From a virus, in the IMG/VR virus record IMGVR_UViG_3300019763_000002, positions 1-43,893 of that record: a stretch of 43,893 nucleotides of DNA, one strand, 5' to 3'. The stretch's first letter is position 1, and each line of letters begins with the position of its first letter. Positions 32,446 to 39,668 of this stretch are shown one piece after another. The position numbers and the translations under genes are program-made. A model generated the notes under the pieces. It searched no databases, was not told the origin of the DNA, and saw only the letters and a list, made by a program, of their open reading frames with translations.

Positions 32446-32856
32446 CTACACTCGCGGAACAAACGCATAAAATGAAACGTCAATACTCATTCTGTGCCAA
32501 TTGTCATCGTTAATTTGTCTAGGCTGTGTGATTGTACGAATAAAAACCTCTGTCGAGCCATTGATTAAAGGGGTGCCGTTTTTAGGTAATCCGCTTGTTA
32601 AAATATCAGACACAATATAAGCATCATTTTCACCGCCTAATTTTGGCATCATTACATCAATTTGCACTAATCCGTTAACCCTGTCTAACGAGCTGTAAGT
32701 CTGCTCGAACACTTGACCTGTCATTACGTTAAACTTGAGCCACGTTTCATTGTTTGGCGTTGTGAATTTAGAATTGGGCCATTTAACCTTATAGACAGAT
32801 AGTAAGCTATTAAACTCAGCGGTTAATGCGTGTTTTATTTCGATGCTATAGTTCAT
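32446..32856 (-). CDS. Tail terminator protein (gpU/DUF4128-like)
   Basis: 136 aa, with ALTAEFNSLLSVYKVKWPNS at the start, ETWLKFNVMTGQ, and a C-terminal RMSIDVSFYAFVPRV strand. This beta-alpha layout and ending match lambda gpU-like terminators, which cap the tail tube. Position before the gp10-like gene fits. It overlaps the upstream gene by 11 bp. Confidence 0.75.
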   Translation of the reverse strand: MNYSIEIKHALTAEFNSLLSVYKVKWPNSKFTTPNNETWLKFNVMTGQVFEQTYSSLDRVNGLVQIDVMMPKLGGENDAYIVSDILTSGLPKNGTPLINGSTEVFIRTITQPRQINDDNWHRMSIDVSFYAFVPRV

Positions 32857-33163
32857 AAGGCACTATCTGTTGTTCGCCAAACTCATCAAGATATAAATCT
32901 AGTCCGAAATCATTCATTCTTTTTATATTTATCTCTTCTGATGATTGTATGTATAATTTAACAAGACCATTCACTTTTTTAGTATAAACCTCATCATTAA
33001 CAACTCTAACCGGAAATGGCGCAAACTCAATAAAACCATCCTTACCTATTTTTGTATATGTAACATTATCAAAATCAATATTCACATCGTCACAAGTCAG
33101 TTTAAATTTGTGGTTTTTATCTTGTAATCCTGATGATTTAAATAAATCTATATCTATATTCAT
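32846..33163 (-). CDS. Neck-region hypothetical protein, 105 aa
   Basis: Small alpha/beta protein with a basic-acidic mixture (YTKIGKDGFIEFAPFPVRVV). It lies among head-tail connector genes, overlapping the tail terminator gene. A head-closure role is possible by position; no motif confirms it. Confidence 0.65.
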   Translation of the reverse strand: MNIDIDLFKSSGLQDKNHKFKLTCDDVNIDFDNVTYTKIGKDGFIEFAPFPVRVVNDEVYTKKVNGLVKLYIQSSEEINIKRMNDFGLDLYLDEFGEQQIVPYEL

Positions 33164-33166
33164 GTG

Positions 33167-33535
33167 TTAACCCGCCTTAACATGTATTGTATAAACCGCA
33201 TCAGCAGCATCTAGCTCTGCGTGTGCGATAGTCGTTACCTTGTCATTAATCGTTAGCTTAACGCCATCTGTACGTGGATCAAGCTTTGTGAAATCTACAT
33301 ATTGCGCTAATAGCTTATAATCGCCGCGCTGTATGTTGTCGTTGTTTCTGCTCATCTCGCTATATTCTTCACGAATGCAATCGATAGTTTCTGTTATACT
33401 TGCAGCGTTGGTTTCTAAAACTGGATCGTAATCACCTAGCAATTCAAATACACAACTAATAATTAAATCGCCATCACTGGCTTTTTGAAATAACTTAGCC
33501 GCAACAGATTGGAATTTTGTTTTACTTAGTGCCAT
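33167..33535 (-). CDS. Probable head-tail connector protein, 122 aa
   Basis: N-terminal helices (FQSVAAKLFQKASDGDLIIS) are followed by a short beta part (DGVKLTINDKVTTI) and end AVYTIHVKAG, a layout seen in phage neck or stopper proteins. Order in the operon (after a DnaT-like adaptor-type protein, before the tail terminator) supports a connector. It overlaps the holin gene by 14 bp. Confidence 0.6.
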   Translation of the reverse strand: MALSKTKFQSVAAKLFQKASDGDLIISCVFELLGDYDPVLETNAASITETIDCIREEYSEMSRNNDNIQRGDYKLLAQYVDFTKLDPRTDGVKLTINDKVTTIAHAELDAADAVYTIHVKAG

Positions 33536-33881
33536 TTACTTTAAAACCTTGTTGCTTGAAATACCAACGTAACCCAAAGCTAGCCGCGATAATCCCAAAC
33601 ATGCCGAATTGATACCACATAGGCAACTCTTGGACGAATTGAACCCACCTGATCGCTTTTTCTTCATCAAACCAAGCAGCTATCAATGGTGCGAACCATA
33701 TCACAGTAATAAATTCATCCTTCCAAGAGTATCTAGCTTGCTTTTGAGCCTCTAAGTCCCAATCCTGCTCGCCTGTTAATGCTTGGCGATTATAAGCCGC
33801 CTCTGCTTCATTCTTTGATTTTTTAAGGTCAATCCAGCTTGAGAATATGCCAGATATACCATTGATTATCATGCCCCACAT
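33522..33881 (-). CDS. 3-TM holin (GTA-holin-like)
   Basis: 119 aa. After a charged, helical first half (LKKSKNEAEAAYNRQAL), DEFITVIWFAPLIAAWF and MWYQFGMFGIIAASFGLRWY give two strong membrane helices, and a weaker one lies at the N-terminus. This is the layout of the GTA_holin_3TM family. The genome also has a second holin candidate at 37224. Its ribosome binding site GAGGTT abuts the P7 operator on the other strand. Confidence 0.7.
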   Translation of the reverse strand: MWGMIINGISGIFSSWIDLKKSKNEAEAAYNRQALTGEQDWDLEAQKQARYSWKDEFITVIWFAPLIAAWFDEEKAIRWVQFVQELPMWYQFGMFGIIAASFGLRWYFKQQGFKVNGTK

Positions 33882-33890
33882 ATAAACCTC

Positions 33891-33930
33891 AACTGGTTAG
33901 ACCACTTTAACAATAAATGTAGTGTACTAT
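33891..33930 (+). promoter_or_regulatory. FadR-like operator/promoter module, copy P7
   Basis: Operator AACTGGTTAGACCACTT (33891-33907), 17 bp and the -10 TACTAT (33925-33930). It is the only copy where the TG before the -10 is shifted by one base, so it lacks the extended -10. Predicted start about 33937. It heads the longest island (33963-36759). Confidence 0.75.
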
Positions 33931-33962
33931 ATATGCAGTTAGTTAACAAAAAGGAAATGATT

Positions 33963-34100
33963 ATGAAAAACAAAATCAGTAAATTTTTCGAAATTGATAT
34001 ATTTGAAGAAGAAAATCTTCAAAAAACATACAGTATATTTGTAAATATAACGGGAGTAGTGATCGTTTGTTTGCTTGCGCTTTTATGGTGGTTGGGATGA
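33963..34100 (+). CDS. Small single-span membrane protein, 45 aa
   Basis: AAGGA lies 8 bp before this ATG; another in-frame ATG is at 33957. A charged N-terminal half (KFFEIDIFEEENLQKTY) is followed by one membrane helix (VVIVCLLALLWWLG) at the very C-terminus, a tail-anchored layout. The stop overlaps the next start (ATGA). It is the first gene of the P7 island. Function unknown. Confidence 0.65.
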   Translation: MKNKISKFFEIDIFEEENLQKTYSIFVNITGVVIVCLLALLWWLG

Positions 34101-34471
34101 GAGAGATTAAGTTTGAAATAATGTTCGAATGGAGCAACAAAGACTTTACTAAGTCTATCGGTAAGCATTACACAACATTAGATAGAATTATAGATGGTAG
34201 AGATAATTGTGATTACTCTGCTATAGATATTATAGCTAAACGCCAATACACAGGACTAAAAGACATTAACGGAAAGGAAATTTATGAGGGTGATATTATA
34301 AATAGAGAGCTTAATTGTCTATTTTACAATGGAACAGTTAATGATGTGGTTGTATTTGATGATGGCTGTTTTAAGGCTGGCGATTGCTCCAATATAAAAA
34401 TGCTAGTTAATTATTATGAAGCTACTGTAATCGGAAACGTTCACGAAAATACAGAACTTTTGGAGGGTTAG
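34097..34471 (+). CDS. YopX family protein, copy 1
   Basis: 124 aa from the ATG at 34097. MREIKFEIMF at the start, RQYTGLKDINGKEIYEGDII in the middle and TVIGNVHENTELLE at the end are YopX-family signatures. The family is common in phages of both Gram types; no function is established. It overlaps the membrane gene by 4 bp and is followed 1 bp later by a second copy, so the pair looks like a tandem duplication. Confidence 0.85.
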   Translation: MREIKFEIMFEWSNKDFTKSIGKHYTTLDRIIDGRDNCDYSAIDIIAKRQYTGLKDINGKEIYEGDIINRELNCLFYNGTVNDVVVFDDGCFKAGDCSNIKMLVNYYEATVIGNVHENTELLEG

Positions 34472-34472
34472 G

Positions 34473-34946
34473 ATGAGAGAGATTAAATTTAGAGCGCTGT
34501 GTGACGGCGAATTGATTTATCAATCTGCTACACACTCTTTTAATATAGGTGGACCACATGGTGATGAGTGTCTAGCATGGCTCGGGTTCGACCTTATTGG
34601 CTCAAAAAAGATAGATAAACTTGAGCAATATACAGGACTAAAAGACACTAACGGCAAGGAAATTTATGATGGTGATGTTTTATCTGTTGACTGGCTTTAT
34701 CAAGCAAATGATAAGCCTTACATTTCAGATTCAACAGGGATTAAATTCATAGTTAATTGGTCACAAGGGAAGTTTATAGCTTCTGGCGGAACATCGTCTT
34801 TTGATTTATCAGAAATAAATCAGGCAACATTCGAGAGATTTTGGAGGGAGGATTACCGCAGCGCAAAACCAGAGTACTTTAAAATGGTTAATATAAAAGT
34901 AATCGGAAATATTCACGAAAATCCAGAACTTTTGGAGGATTTATGA
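34473..34946 (+). CDS. YopX family protein, copy 2
   Basis: 157 aa. It shares MREIKF, QYTGLKD.NGKEIY.GD and VIGN.HENPELLE with the gene before it, including near-identical DNA at both ends and in the centre, but the regions between differ in length and sequence. This mosaic pattern fits duplication followed by domain exchange with other YopX genes. The stop overlaps the tiny membrane gene by 4 bp. Confidence 0.85.
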   Translation: MREIKFRALCDGELIYQSATHSFNIGGPHGDECLAWLGFDLIGSKKIDKLEQYTGLKDTNGKEIYDGDVLSVDWLYQANDKPYISDSTGIKFIVNWSQGKFIASGGTSSFDLSEINQATFERFWREDYRSAKPEYFKMVNIKVIGNIHENPELLEDL

Positions 34947-35017
34947 ACAAACGAACATTACTATGGGCAACATCGGCTTTAATTAGCTTAACAGTTTTAT
35001 TTTTGATAATCGGGTGA
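34943..35017 (+). CDS. Tiny membrane peptide, 24 aa
   Basis: TTGGAGGATTT precedes the ATG, and the start overlaps the YopX stop (ATGA). After MNKR the peptide is one hydrophobic helix ending at the stop (LLWATSALISLTVLFLIIG). The size fits a membrane-inserted regulator or toxin-like peptide, but no function can be read. The ribosome binding site and coupling support it. Confidence 0.55.
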   Translation: MNKRTLLWATSALISLTVLFLIIG

Positions 35018-35021
35018 ACGA

Positions 35022-36221
35022 ATGACTTTAACAGATAAGATTGACGATCATATTATTAATAATTATATGACGAAAGTATGGCGCGATAGAATGAAGCACA
35101 TTAAAGATGTTGGACTTAGAGCCGCATCAAGAAATATGAGCTTTGATAATAGTAACGCTGTAAAAGCAATGAATAAAGCGTTAAATGCAGCAAGTAAAGA
35201 CGGTTATATTGTTGGAATGCCACCGATGGTTGTCGCTAATGATAAGCAACTAGGAAAAGTTACAACCCAGACTGACGCACAAGGTAATATTAAGCAGATA
35301 TGGTATAGGCAGTCTGATAAATTAAGCCAACTTGAAAATGCAATAGAATCAATTTTTGCAGATTTAGAAATTGAAGCGCCAAAAGTTAAATCGCCGAAAC
35401 ATGCACTAAAAGATGTGCTTTCTTGTTACTGTATTGGTGATATGCACATTGCTATGCACTCATGGCATGAGGAAACTGGCACAGATTTTGATGTGCAAAT
35501 AGCAGTAAAAGATTTACTTAATGCTATGTCAGACTTGATAGCTCGTTCTGCAAAATCAGAAACCGCAATTATATTAAATCTAGGTGATGCAATTCACTTT
35601 CACGATGACACGCATTCAACTAAAGCAAATAAAAACCCACTAGATGCGGATGGACGAGTCGATAAAGCTTTCCGCATAACATGTGCACTAATGAATAAGT
35701 TTGTTGAGATGGCGCTACAAAAGCATAAAAAAGTAGTAGTGCGGAATGTGTTAGGCAATCACGATGAAGAACTAGCAATGTGTTTGCGCTATCAAATGCA
35801 AGCTTATTGGAGGAATGAAAGCCGAGTAAGTATTGAGATGTCACCGTCTGACACATGGTTTTATGAGTTTGGAAAAGTGATGTTAATGGCAACACATGGT
35901 CACACGATGAAACCTGATAAGATGATAGCTTATATGTCTGCGAAAATGCCTGAAATGTGGGGTAGAACAAAATTAAGACGCGCTTTGCATGGTCACTTTC
36001 ATTCTAAGTCAATTGTAGAAGCGCTAGGCGGTAAAGCAGAGGGCTTTTCTAACCTTGCACCTAACGACGCATGGCACGAATCAAAAGGCTACCTTAGTGA
36101 GCTTGAGTGTGTATGTGTGATGTACCATAAGTGCGGCAAAGAAATAGGACGACAAAACTACATGCTACACCATAGCGAAGTTGGAAAATCAGATAATAGT
36201 GGAATGAAGGGTAAATACTAA
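35022..36221 (+). CDS. Calcineurin-like metallophosphoesterase
   Basis: 399 aa. The metal-site motifs come in order: CIGDMH (about 138-142), LGDAIHFHD (187-195), GNHDE (245-249), HGHT (292-295) and HGHFH (323-327). About 125 N-terminal residues precede the enzyme and look helical and partly disordered. The family includes SbcD-like nucleases and phosphodiesterases; a nuclease or cyclic-nucleotide hydrolase that counters host defence is a reasonable guess. It has no SbcC partner. Fifth gene of the P7 island. Confidence 0.85.
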   Translation: MTLTDKIDDHIINNYMTKVWRDRMKHIKDVGLRAASRNMSFDNSNAVKAMNKALNAASKDGYIVGMPPMVVANDKQLGKVTTQTDAQGNIKQIWYRQSDKLSQLENAIESIFADLEIEAPKVKSPKHALKDVLSCYCIGDMHIAMHSWHEETGTDFDVQIAVKDLLNAMSDLIARSAKSETAIILNLGDAIHFHDDTHSTKANKNPLDADGRVDKAFRITCALMNKFVEMALQKHKKVVVRNVLGNHDEELAMCLRYQMQAYWRNESRVSIEMSPSDTWFYEFGKVMLMATHGHTMKPDKMIAYMSAKMPEMWGRTKLRRALHGHFHSKSIVEALGGKAEGFSNLAPNDAWHESKGYLSELECVCVMYHKCGKEIGRQNYMLHHSEVGKSDNSGMKGKY

Positions 36222-36430
36222 TGGCACACTACGACGAACAATACGAAGAAGATCAACTAAACGAAGCATTCAAAGGCGCAACTGTTATTGATTGCACTGG
36301 TGAAAGCAATGATAAAGAGTTGCTAAAAAAACAAATAGAGGAAAACGCATTATTATACAAAGAAAATGCAAAACTTAGACGATGGAAAGAAAGTGTTATT
36401 AATTTGATTAGTGAAAAGGTGGGAGAGTAG
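36221..36430 (+). CDS. Acidic coiled-coil protein, 69 aa
   Basis: The start overlaps the phosphoesterase stop by one base. Residues 30-65 (LLKKQIEENALLYKENAKLR) are a coiled coil; the N-terminus is acidic. It may be a partner of the phosphoesterase, judged by coupling alone. Confidence 0.65.
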   Translation: MAHYDEQYEEDQLNEAFKGATVIDCTGESNDKELLKKQIEENALLYKENAKLRRWKESVINLISEKVGE

Positions 36431-36432
36431 TT

Positions 36433-36759
36433 ATGAGTGAAACAGAGCACGTAAGAGGGAAATTAATTCCAACTAACAAAACAATCCAAGAGTTTATTGG
36501 CGACATTGAGTTTGACTCTTACCATTCAAATGCGAAAGAATATTTCGAAGATGAATTTTATGAAAAAGCTACCGAAATTAATGGTAAAGTTTTCATTGTA
36601 GAAAAAAAAGAAATAGAGCCTTACGAAGATATATTTGAATCAAAACTTAATGACGATGGTTCAATAGATTTTGAGTTAAGGTATTATAGCGGCGGATGCG
36701 GATTTGGCGAGGCTATTGATTACGCCTTGAAAAAACTAACCCCTAACCAACCCACCTAA
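36433..36759 (+). CDS. Hypothetical phage protein, 108 aa
   Basis: Acidic alpha/beta protein. NGKVFIVEKKEIEPYEDIFE and the later FELRYYSGGCGFGEAIDYAL are phrases I associate with small phage proteins of unknown role. It is the last gene of the P7 island, convergent with and overlapping the DnaT-like gene by 24 bp; no terminator lies between them. Confidence 0.7.
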   Translation: MSETEHVRGKLIPTNKTIQEFIGDIEFDSYHSNAKEYFEDEFYEKATEINGKVFIVEKKEIEPYEDIFESKLNDDGSIDFELRYYSGGCGFGEAIDYALKKLTPNQPT

Positions 36760-37224
36760 ACCTGAACCTATAGAATATTTGCTTAATATTCTATCAATTG
36801 AAGTAGTGGGGTATTTTGTTGTGTAAGATGCCCCATCTTCTTGATAAACAGTTTTATCAGATAATGAGCCTACTTTGCTTTCTTCTTCAATAACTACACG
36901 TTGAGTTACATCGGTAGGGGTAACAAATAAGCGGCTTTTTAAATGAAGCACAGAAGCCATAGCACACGCACGTTTGATGTCAGCAAAGACTTCAACTTCA
37001 TCAGTAGGAATTTGCATGCCTTGAGTAGTTGTCAGCGATGTGCCTGTGAATGTAAAATAAGTGTCAATATAATCTTGTGAGGCTATAATAATTGCAGCTT
37101 GTTTTTCACTGTCGATATTAGCGTAAATATCCTCGCCTCTATCCGACATATAAGTATTTAATTCTGCAACACTGATTAGCGCGTTTGCATCTGTAACGCC
37201 TGTTCCATCTTCTAGTATAAACAT
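36736..37224 (-). CDS. DnaT-like/neck adaptor protein, 162 aa
   Basis: GTGVTDANALISVAELNTYM near the start, helical QAAIIIASQDYID and the segment AMASVLHLKSRLF match the small head-tail adaptor proteins often annotated as DnaT-like. Its place between capsid-side and tail-side genes supports a neck role over replication. One-base overlap with the holin-like gene upstream. Confidence 0.65.
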   Translation of the reverse strand: MFILEDGTGVTDANALISVAELNTYMSDRGEDIYANIDSEKQAAIIIASQDYIDTYFTFTGTSLTTTQGMQIPTDEVEVFADIKRACAMASVLHLKSRLFVTPTDVTQRVVIEEESKVGSLSDKTVYQEDGASYTTKYPTTSIDRILSKYSIGSGLGGLVRG

Positions 37225-37514
37225 TACTCGCCGCCTAATTCTTTGTTGTGTTGCTCTTGTTCGCGCTTATCTTTTTTGCGTGCAAAGTAGACATCTATAA
37301 CAAGGTTTTTTACAGCCAATACAATAAACCCGCCAACACCACACAATAAACCTATATCAGTATTAGATCCTCCATTTTCACTTACTGCTTTTGCAACACC
37401 ATCAGCAACACCAATACCTGATCCGCTAACTCCAACATAAAGCGTCCACTTGCTTAAAATTGCATTGCCTTGGTCACTTATCTGCATCATTGCGTTGCTT
37501 ATATAGTCTCTCAT
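37224..37514 (-). CDS. S21-type (class II) holin candidate
   Basis: 96 aa. Two membrane helices (LYVGVSGSGIGVADGVAKAV and GLLCGVGGFIVLAVKNLVID) and a charged tail (FARKKDKREQEQHNKEL) are the class II holin layout of phage 21. It lies in the head-to-neck region rather than beside the lysozyme-like gene. Together with the 3-TM candidate at 33522, the phage may have a holin and an antiholin. Confidence 0.65.
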   Translation of the reverse strand: MRDYISNAMMQISDQGNAILSKWTLYVGVSGSGIGVADGVAKAVSENGGSNTDIGLLCGVGGFIVLAVKNLVIDVYFARKKDKREQEQHNKELGGE

Positions 37515-37549
37515 GCTCTTTATCTTCTCTACACGATTTTATAACGTGC

Positions 37550-37960
37550 CTAATTAAGTTTAGAATCATTATACCAACAATTATCAGCATTATAAAATCC
37601 ATCTTTTACGCCTCTGGTTATTGTTAGCATTAACGCCAAGTTTAGCATGAAAGTTACAAATGGATAAACCTGGTAGAGTGTTGTTTCAACTGTTGGATTT
37701 AGATAATAATCCCACGCCATAATGTAGTAAAAAATAACCATAACCAGAGAGCAAACCTTTATATATTTGTCTTTTAACAGACACAATGACGAATAAATCA
37801 CAGCAAAAATAATGTAATCATAGTTATTGTCTGTCATATAACTGTAATCATAGCTTACAATATTTATAGATATAGCGAACAAAAAAAGAGCCAGCAATGC
37901 CGACCCTTTCCATGTTTTAACAAAGCATATTAAATACAAAAGTATTAATATAATATCCAT
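37550..37960 (-). CDS. Multi-span membrane protein, 136 aa
   Basis: Four or five hydrophobic segments: MDIILILLYLICFV, ALLALFLFAISINIV, IIFAVIYSSLCLL, CSLVMVIFYYIMAW and FVTFMLNLALMLTI. There are few charged residues between them and the cytosolic end is polar. No transporter or lysis motif. Next to a holin-like gene it may serve in lysis control or superinfection exclusion. Its start overlaps the stop of the 18-codon frame by one base. Confidence 0.65.
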   Translation of the reverse strand: MDIILILLYLICFVKTWKGSALLALFLFAISINIVSYDYSYMTDNNYDYIIFAVIYSSLCLLKDKYIKVCSLVMVIFYYIMAWDYYLNPTVETTLYQVYPFVTFMLNLALMLTITRGVKDGFYNADNCWYNDSKLN

Positions 37961-38016
37961 TATTTTTTAGGTGGTCGCGTATTTGTGCCGCGTGGTTTTT
38001 GTCGTGTTGTAGCCAT
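37960..38016 (-). CDS. Very small basic peptide, 18 aa
   Basis: MATTRQKPRGTNTRPPKK, with GAGGTAAATA before the ATG. Start and stop each overlap neighbouring genes by one base. It is too short to judge by coding bias, so the ribosome binding site and tight packing are the evidence. The composition (Lys/Arg/Pro/Thr) suggests nucleic-acid or capsid-interior binding. Confidence 0.45.
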   Translation of the reverse strand: MATTRQKPRGTNTRPPKK

Positions 38017-38255
38017 TATTTACCTCTTTTAGTTATTTGCTTAAATCTTTTAAAATTGTAACATTGATTGCCGAAATATTCAGCTATGATATTTTGCAAT
38101 TCTATATGATCGCTTCTTGTGAATTCATCACATTTTAATAGCTCAACATCAACACCATTAACAGATTTTGTTATTACAGCAACACCTGTTAGTGGTTCGC
38201 CAAATTCGTCAGTACGTCGAACAAATAATTGTTTAACCTCTGCCGACCAAGCCAT
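38016..38255 (-). CDS. Hypothetical head-region protein, 79 aa
   Basis: The frame extends further upstream into the 187-aa gene; I chose the ATG at 38255, just past that gene's stop. Small alpha/beta protein (VKQLFVRRTDEFGEPLTGVA) with a basic C-terminus. It may be a minor head component. No strong ribosome binding site, so translation is probably coupled to the gene upstream. Confidence 0.55.
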   Translation of the reverse strand: MAWSAEVKQLFVRRTDEFGEPLTGVAVITKSVNGVDVELLKCDEFTRSDHIELQNIIAEYFGNQCYNFKRFKQITKRGK

Positions 38256-38262
38256 TATGTTA

Positions 38263-38826
38263 TTATCGCGCTTTGTGTGTTCTAGTGATAATATAACCGA
38301 TACTGTGTATATCAACCGTATTATTCGCTCTCACCTTTACAACAGCGCCATTGGCTTCCCAAGTGTCAAGCGTGTAACCATTAACTGTAAAGTTGATTCT
38401 ACGCTCAACACCAGTGCCTTTAGGGAATGTTAATATGCGCCTGTAAAGGTTAGCTAGGGTCTCTGGCGTACCTGCTCCGCCTGTTATATCGAGCCATACC
38501 TCGATTTGACTTGTACCTGCATTCGTTGGAACAGCTGTGAAGTCGACAGCGATTGATATGCCATCGCCATTTCTGCCAGCAATCGTTGTGCCATCGTAAA
38601 ATGTGGCTATATCTGTAGGTTTTTGCGACTCAATAACTGAACCTTTGTTGTTAGGTAATGCTGTATCTGTATCAGCCGCAACAGAAAACGGAGCGACAGA
38701 CGTATACTGAGTGTCCGCATAATTACCCCAGCCTGTACGCCCAAATATTACATCGAACATAGAATTAAATGATGAGGCTATAGATGACCATAGTCCGCTT
38801 GTTGGTATGTTTACTTGATCAGTCAT
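38263..38826 (-). CDS. Virion structural protein, 187 aa
   Basis: Beta-rich with IEVWLDITGGAGTPETLANL and a C-terminal RINFTVNGYTLDTWEANG, the kind of jelly-roll/decoration domain found after capsid genes. The N-terminus is helical and probably an anchor (TSGLWSSIASSFNSMFD). It overlaps the previous gene by 8 bp. A head decoration or head-fibre role is inferred. Confidence 0.65.
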   Translation of the reverse strand: MTDQVNIPTSGLWSSIASSFNSMFDVIFGRTGWGNYADTQYTSVAPFSVAADTDTALPNNKGSVIESQKPTDIATFYDGTTIAGRNGDGISIAVDFTAVPTNAGTSQIEVWLDITGGAGTPETLANLYRRILTFPKGTGVERRINFTVNGYTLDTWEANGAVVKVRANNTVDIHSIGYIITRTHKAR

Positions 38827-39385
38827 AATTACTCATCTCTGTAGTTGCTTCCAGTTGTGTGTCGGATTTAATGCCATAAGGCGTTATAAAATCACCGTTT
38901 GGCAATAAGATTATAGAAACCTCAGTGCTAACATGTGACCCTGTGTTATTAGTTGCTGTTGCATAAACTTCATCTTCTGTGAACACCCCAATAGAAAATG
39001 GAGAATCACCAGCAACGACAACTTCATTATCTGTTACTGATGATTTATCTAGTCTTGTATAATAAGCAATAAATCCTGAATCTTTTGATAAATTCAAGCT
39101 ATTAGAATTACCAAGCTTTGAAACGTCGCCAGTTGCAGCTTTAGAATATTTAACTGTTAATCCGTCGGCATAAAATTCTTTAATAAAAACACCGCCAGGT
39201 GAATTTATTTTATATGTTACTGACTCTCCATCTGGGATGCTTAATATATCAGCTATAGCTTGGGTGTTGCCTTTTAATGTCTCTGTATCAATGGTTGATA
39301 AGGTTGATACTTTTATTCGACGCTCACCCTCAACCGCCGAACTCAATAAGTCAGATGGCCCAAAGTCAGGAATTGTATAAGCCAC
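38819..39385 (-). CDS. Virion structural protein, 188 aa
   Basis: N-terminal helical section, then beta-rich sequence (ESVTYKINSPGGVFIKEFYA). Third gene after the major capsid gene; it pairs with the next gene by an 8-bp overlap. Probably a capsid accessory or fibre protein. No family recognised. Confidence 0.65.
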   Translation of the reverse strand: MAYTIPDFGPSDLLSSAVEGERRIKVSTLSTIDTETLKGNTQAIADILSIPDGESVTYKINSPGGVFIKEFYADGLTVKYSKAATGDVSKLGNSNSLNLSKDSGFIAYYTRLDKSSVTDNEVVVAGDSPFSIGVFTEDEVYATATNNTGSHVSTEVSIILLPNGDFITPYGIKSDTQLEATTEMSNYD

Positions 39386-39395
39386 TACTTATTCC

Positions 39396-39605
39396 TCAGC
39401 TTGTGCTTTTCGTTTTTTTCTTGCTTGCTGGCTTAGGTGTATCTTGAAGTTCGGGCTCGTCACTGGTGCGAACGCTGGCTTTTTCTTTTCTTTCTCGTTG
39501 CTTTCCATCTGATTTAACCTCTTTGTTTTGGTTTTTGATTTTCATCAATGTTTCAAAATCAACGCTTTGACCTGGCGCTAATCCGTCTTTATTTAAATCC
39601 GACAT
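39396..39605 (-). CDS. Disordered Lys-rich protein, 69 aa
   Basis: Charged, low-complexity and almost surely unfolded (RERKEKASVRTSDEPELQDT), with a Lys/Ser-rich tail. It is the first gene after the major capsid gene, and its Shine-Dalgarno AGAGGT lies in the stem of the capsid-gene terminator. A scaffolding or DNA-neutralising role inside the head is possible, not shown. Confidence 0.6.
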   Translation of the reverse strand: MSDLNKDGLAPGQSVDFETLMKIKNQNKEVKSDGKQRERKEKASVRTSDEPELQDTPKPASKKKTKSTS

Positions 39606-39609
39606 AAAA

Positions 39610-39643
39610 AAATACCTCTTTGATGCTATCTTAGAGGTATTTT
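39610..39643 (-). terminator. Terminator after the capsid gene, masking the next ribosome site
   Basis: An 11-bp perfect stem AAAATACCTCT / AGAGGTATTTT with a 13-nt loop, followed on the minus strand by a run of seven T residues that ends at the ATG of the 69-aa gene. The stem contains that gene's Shine-Dalgarno (AGAGGT). It should cut both transcription and translation past the capsid gene. Confidence 0.8.
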
Positions 39644-39668
39644 ATAACAGTTAGCTAGTTATTACTAA

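Noticed and set aside
36736-37224. Replication protein DnaT
   Set aside because: The DnaT-like name is a known label for head-tail adaptors; its position among neck genes favours a structural role.
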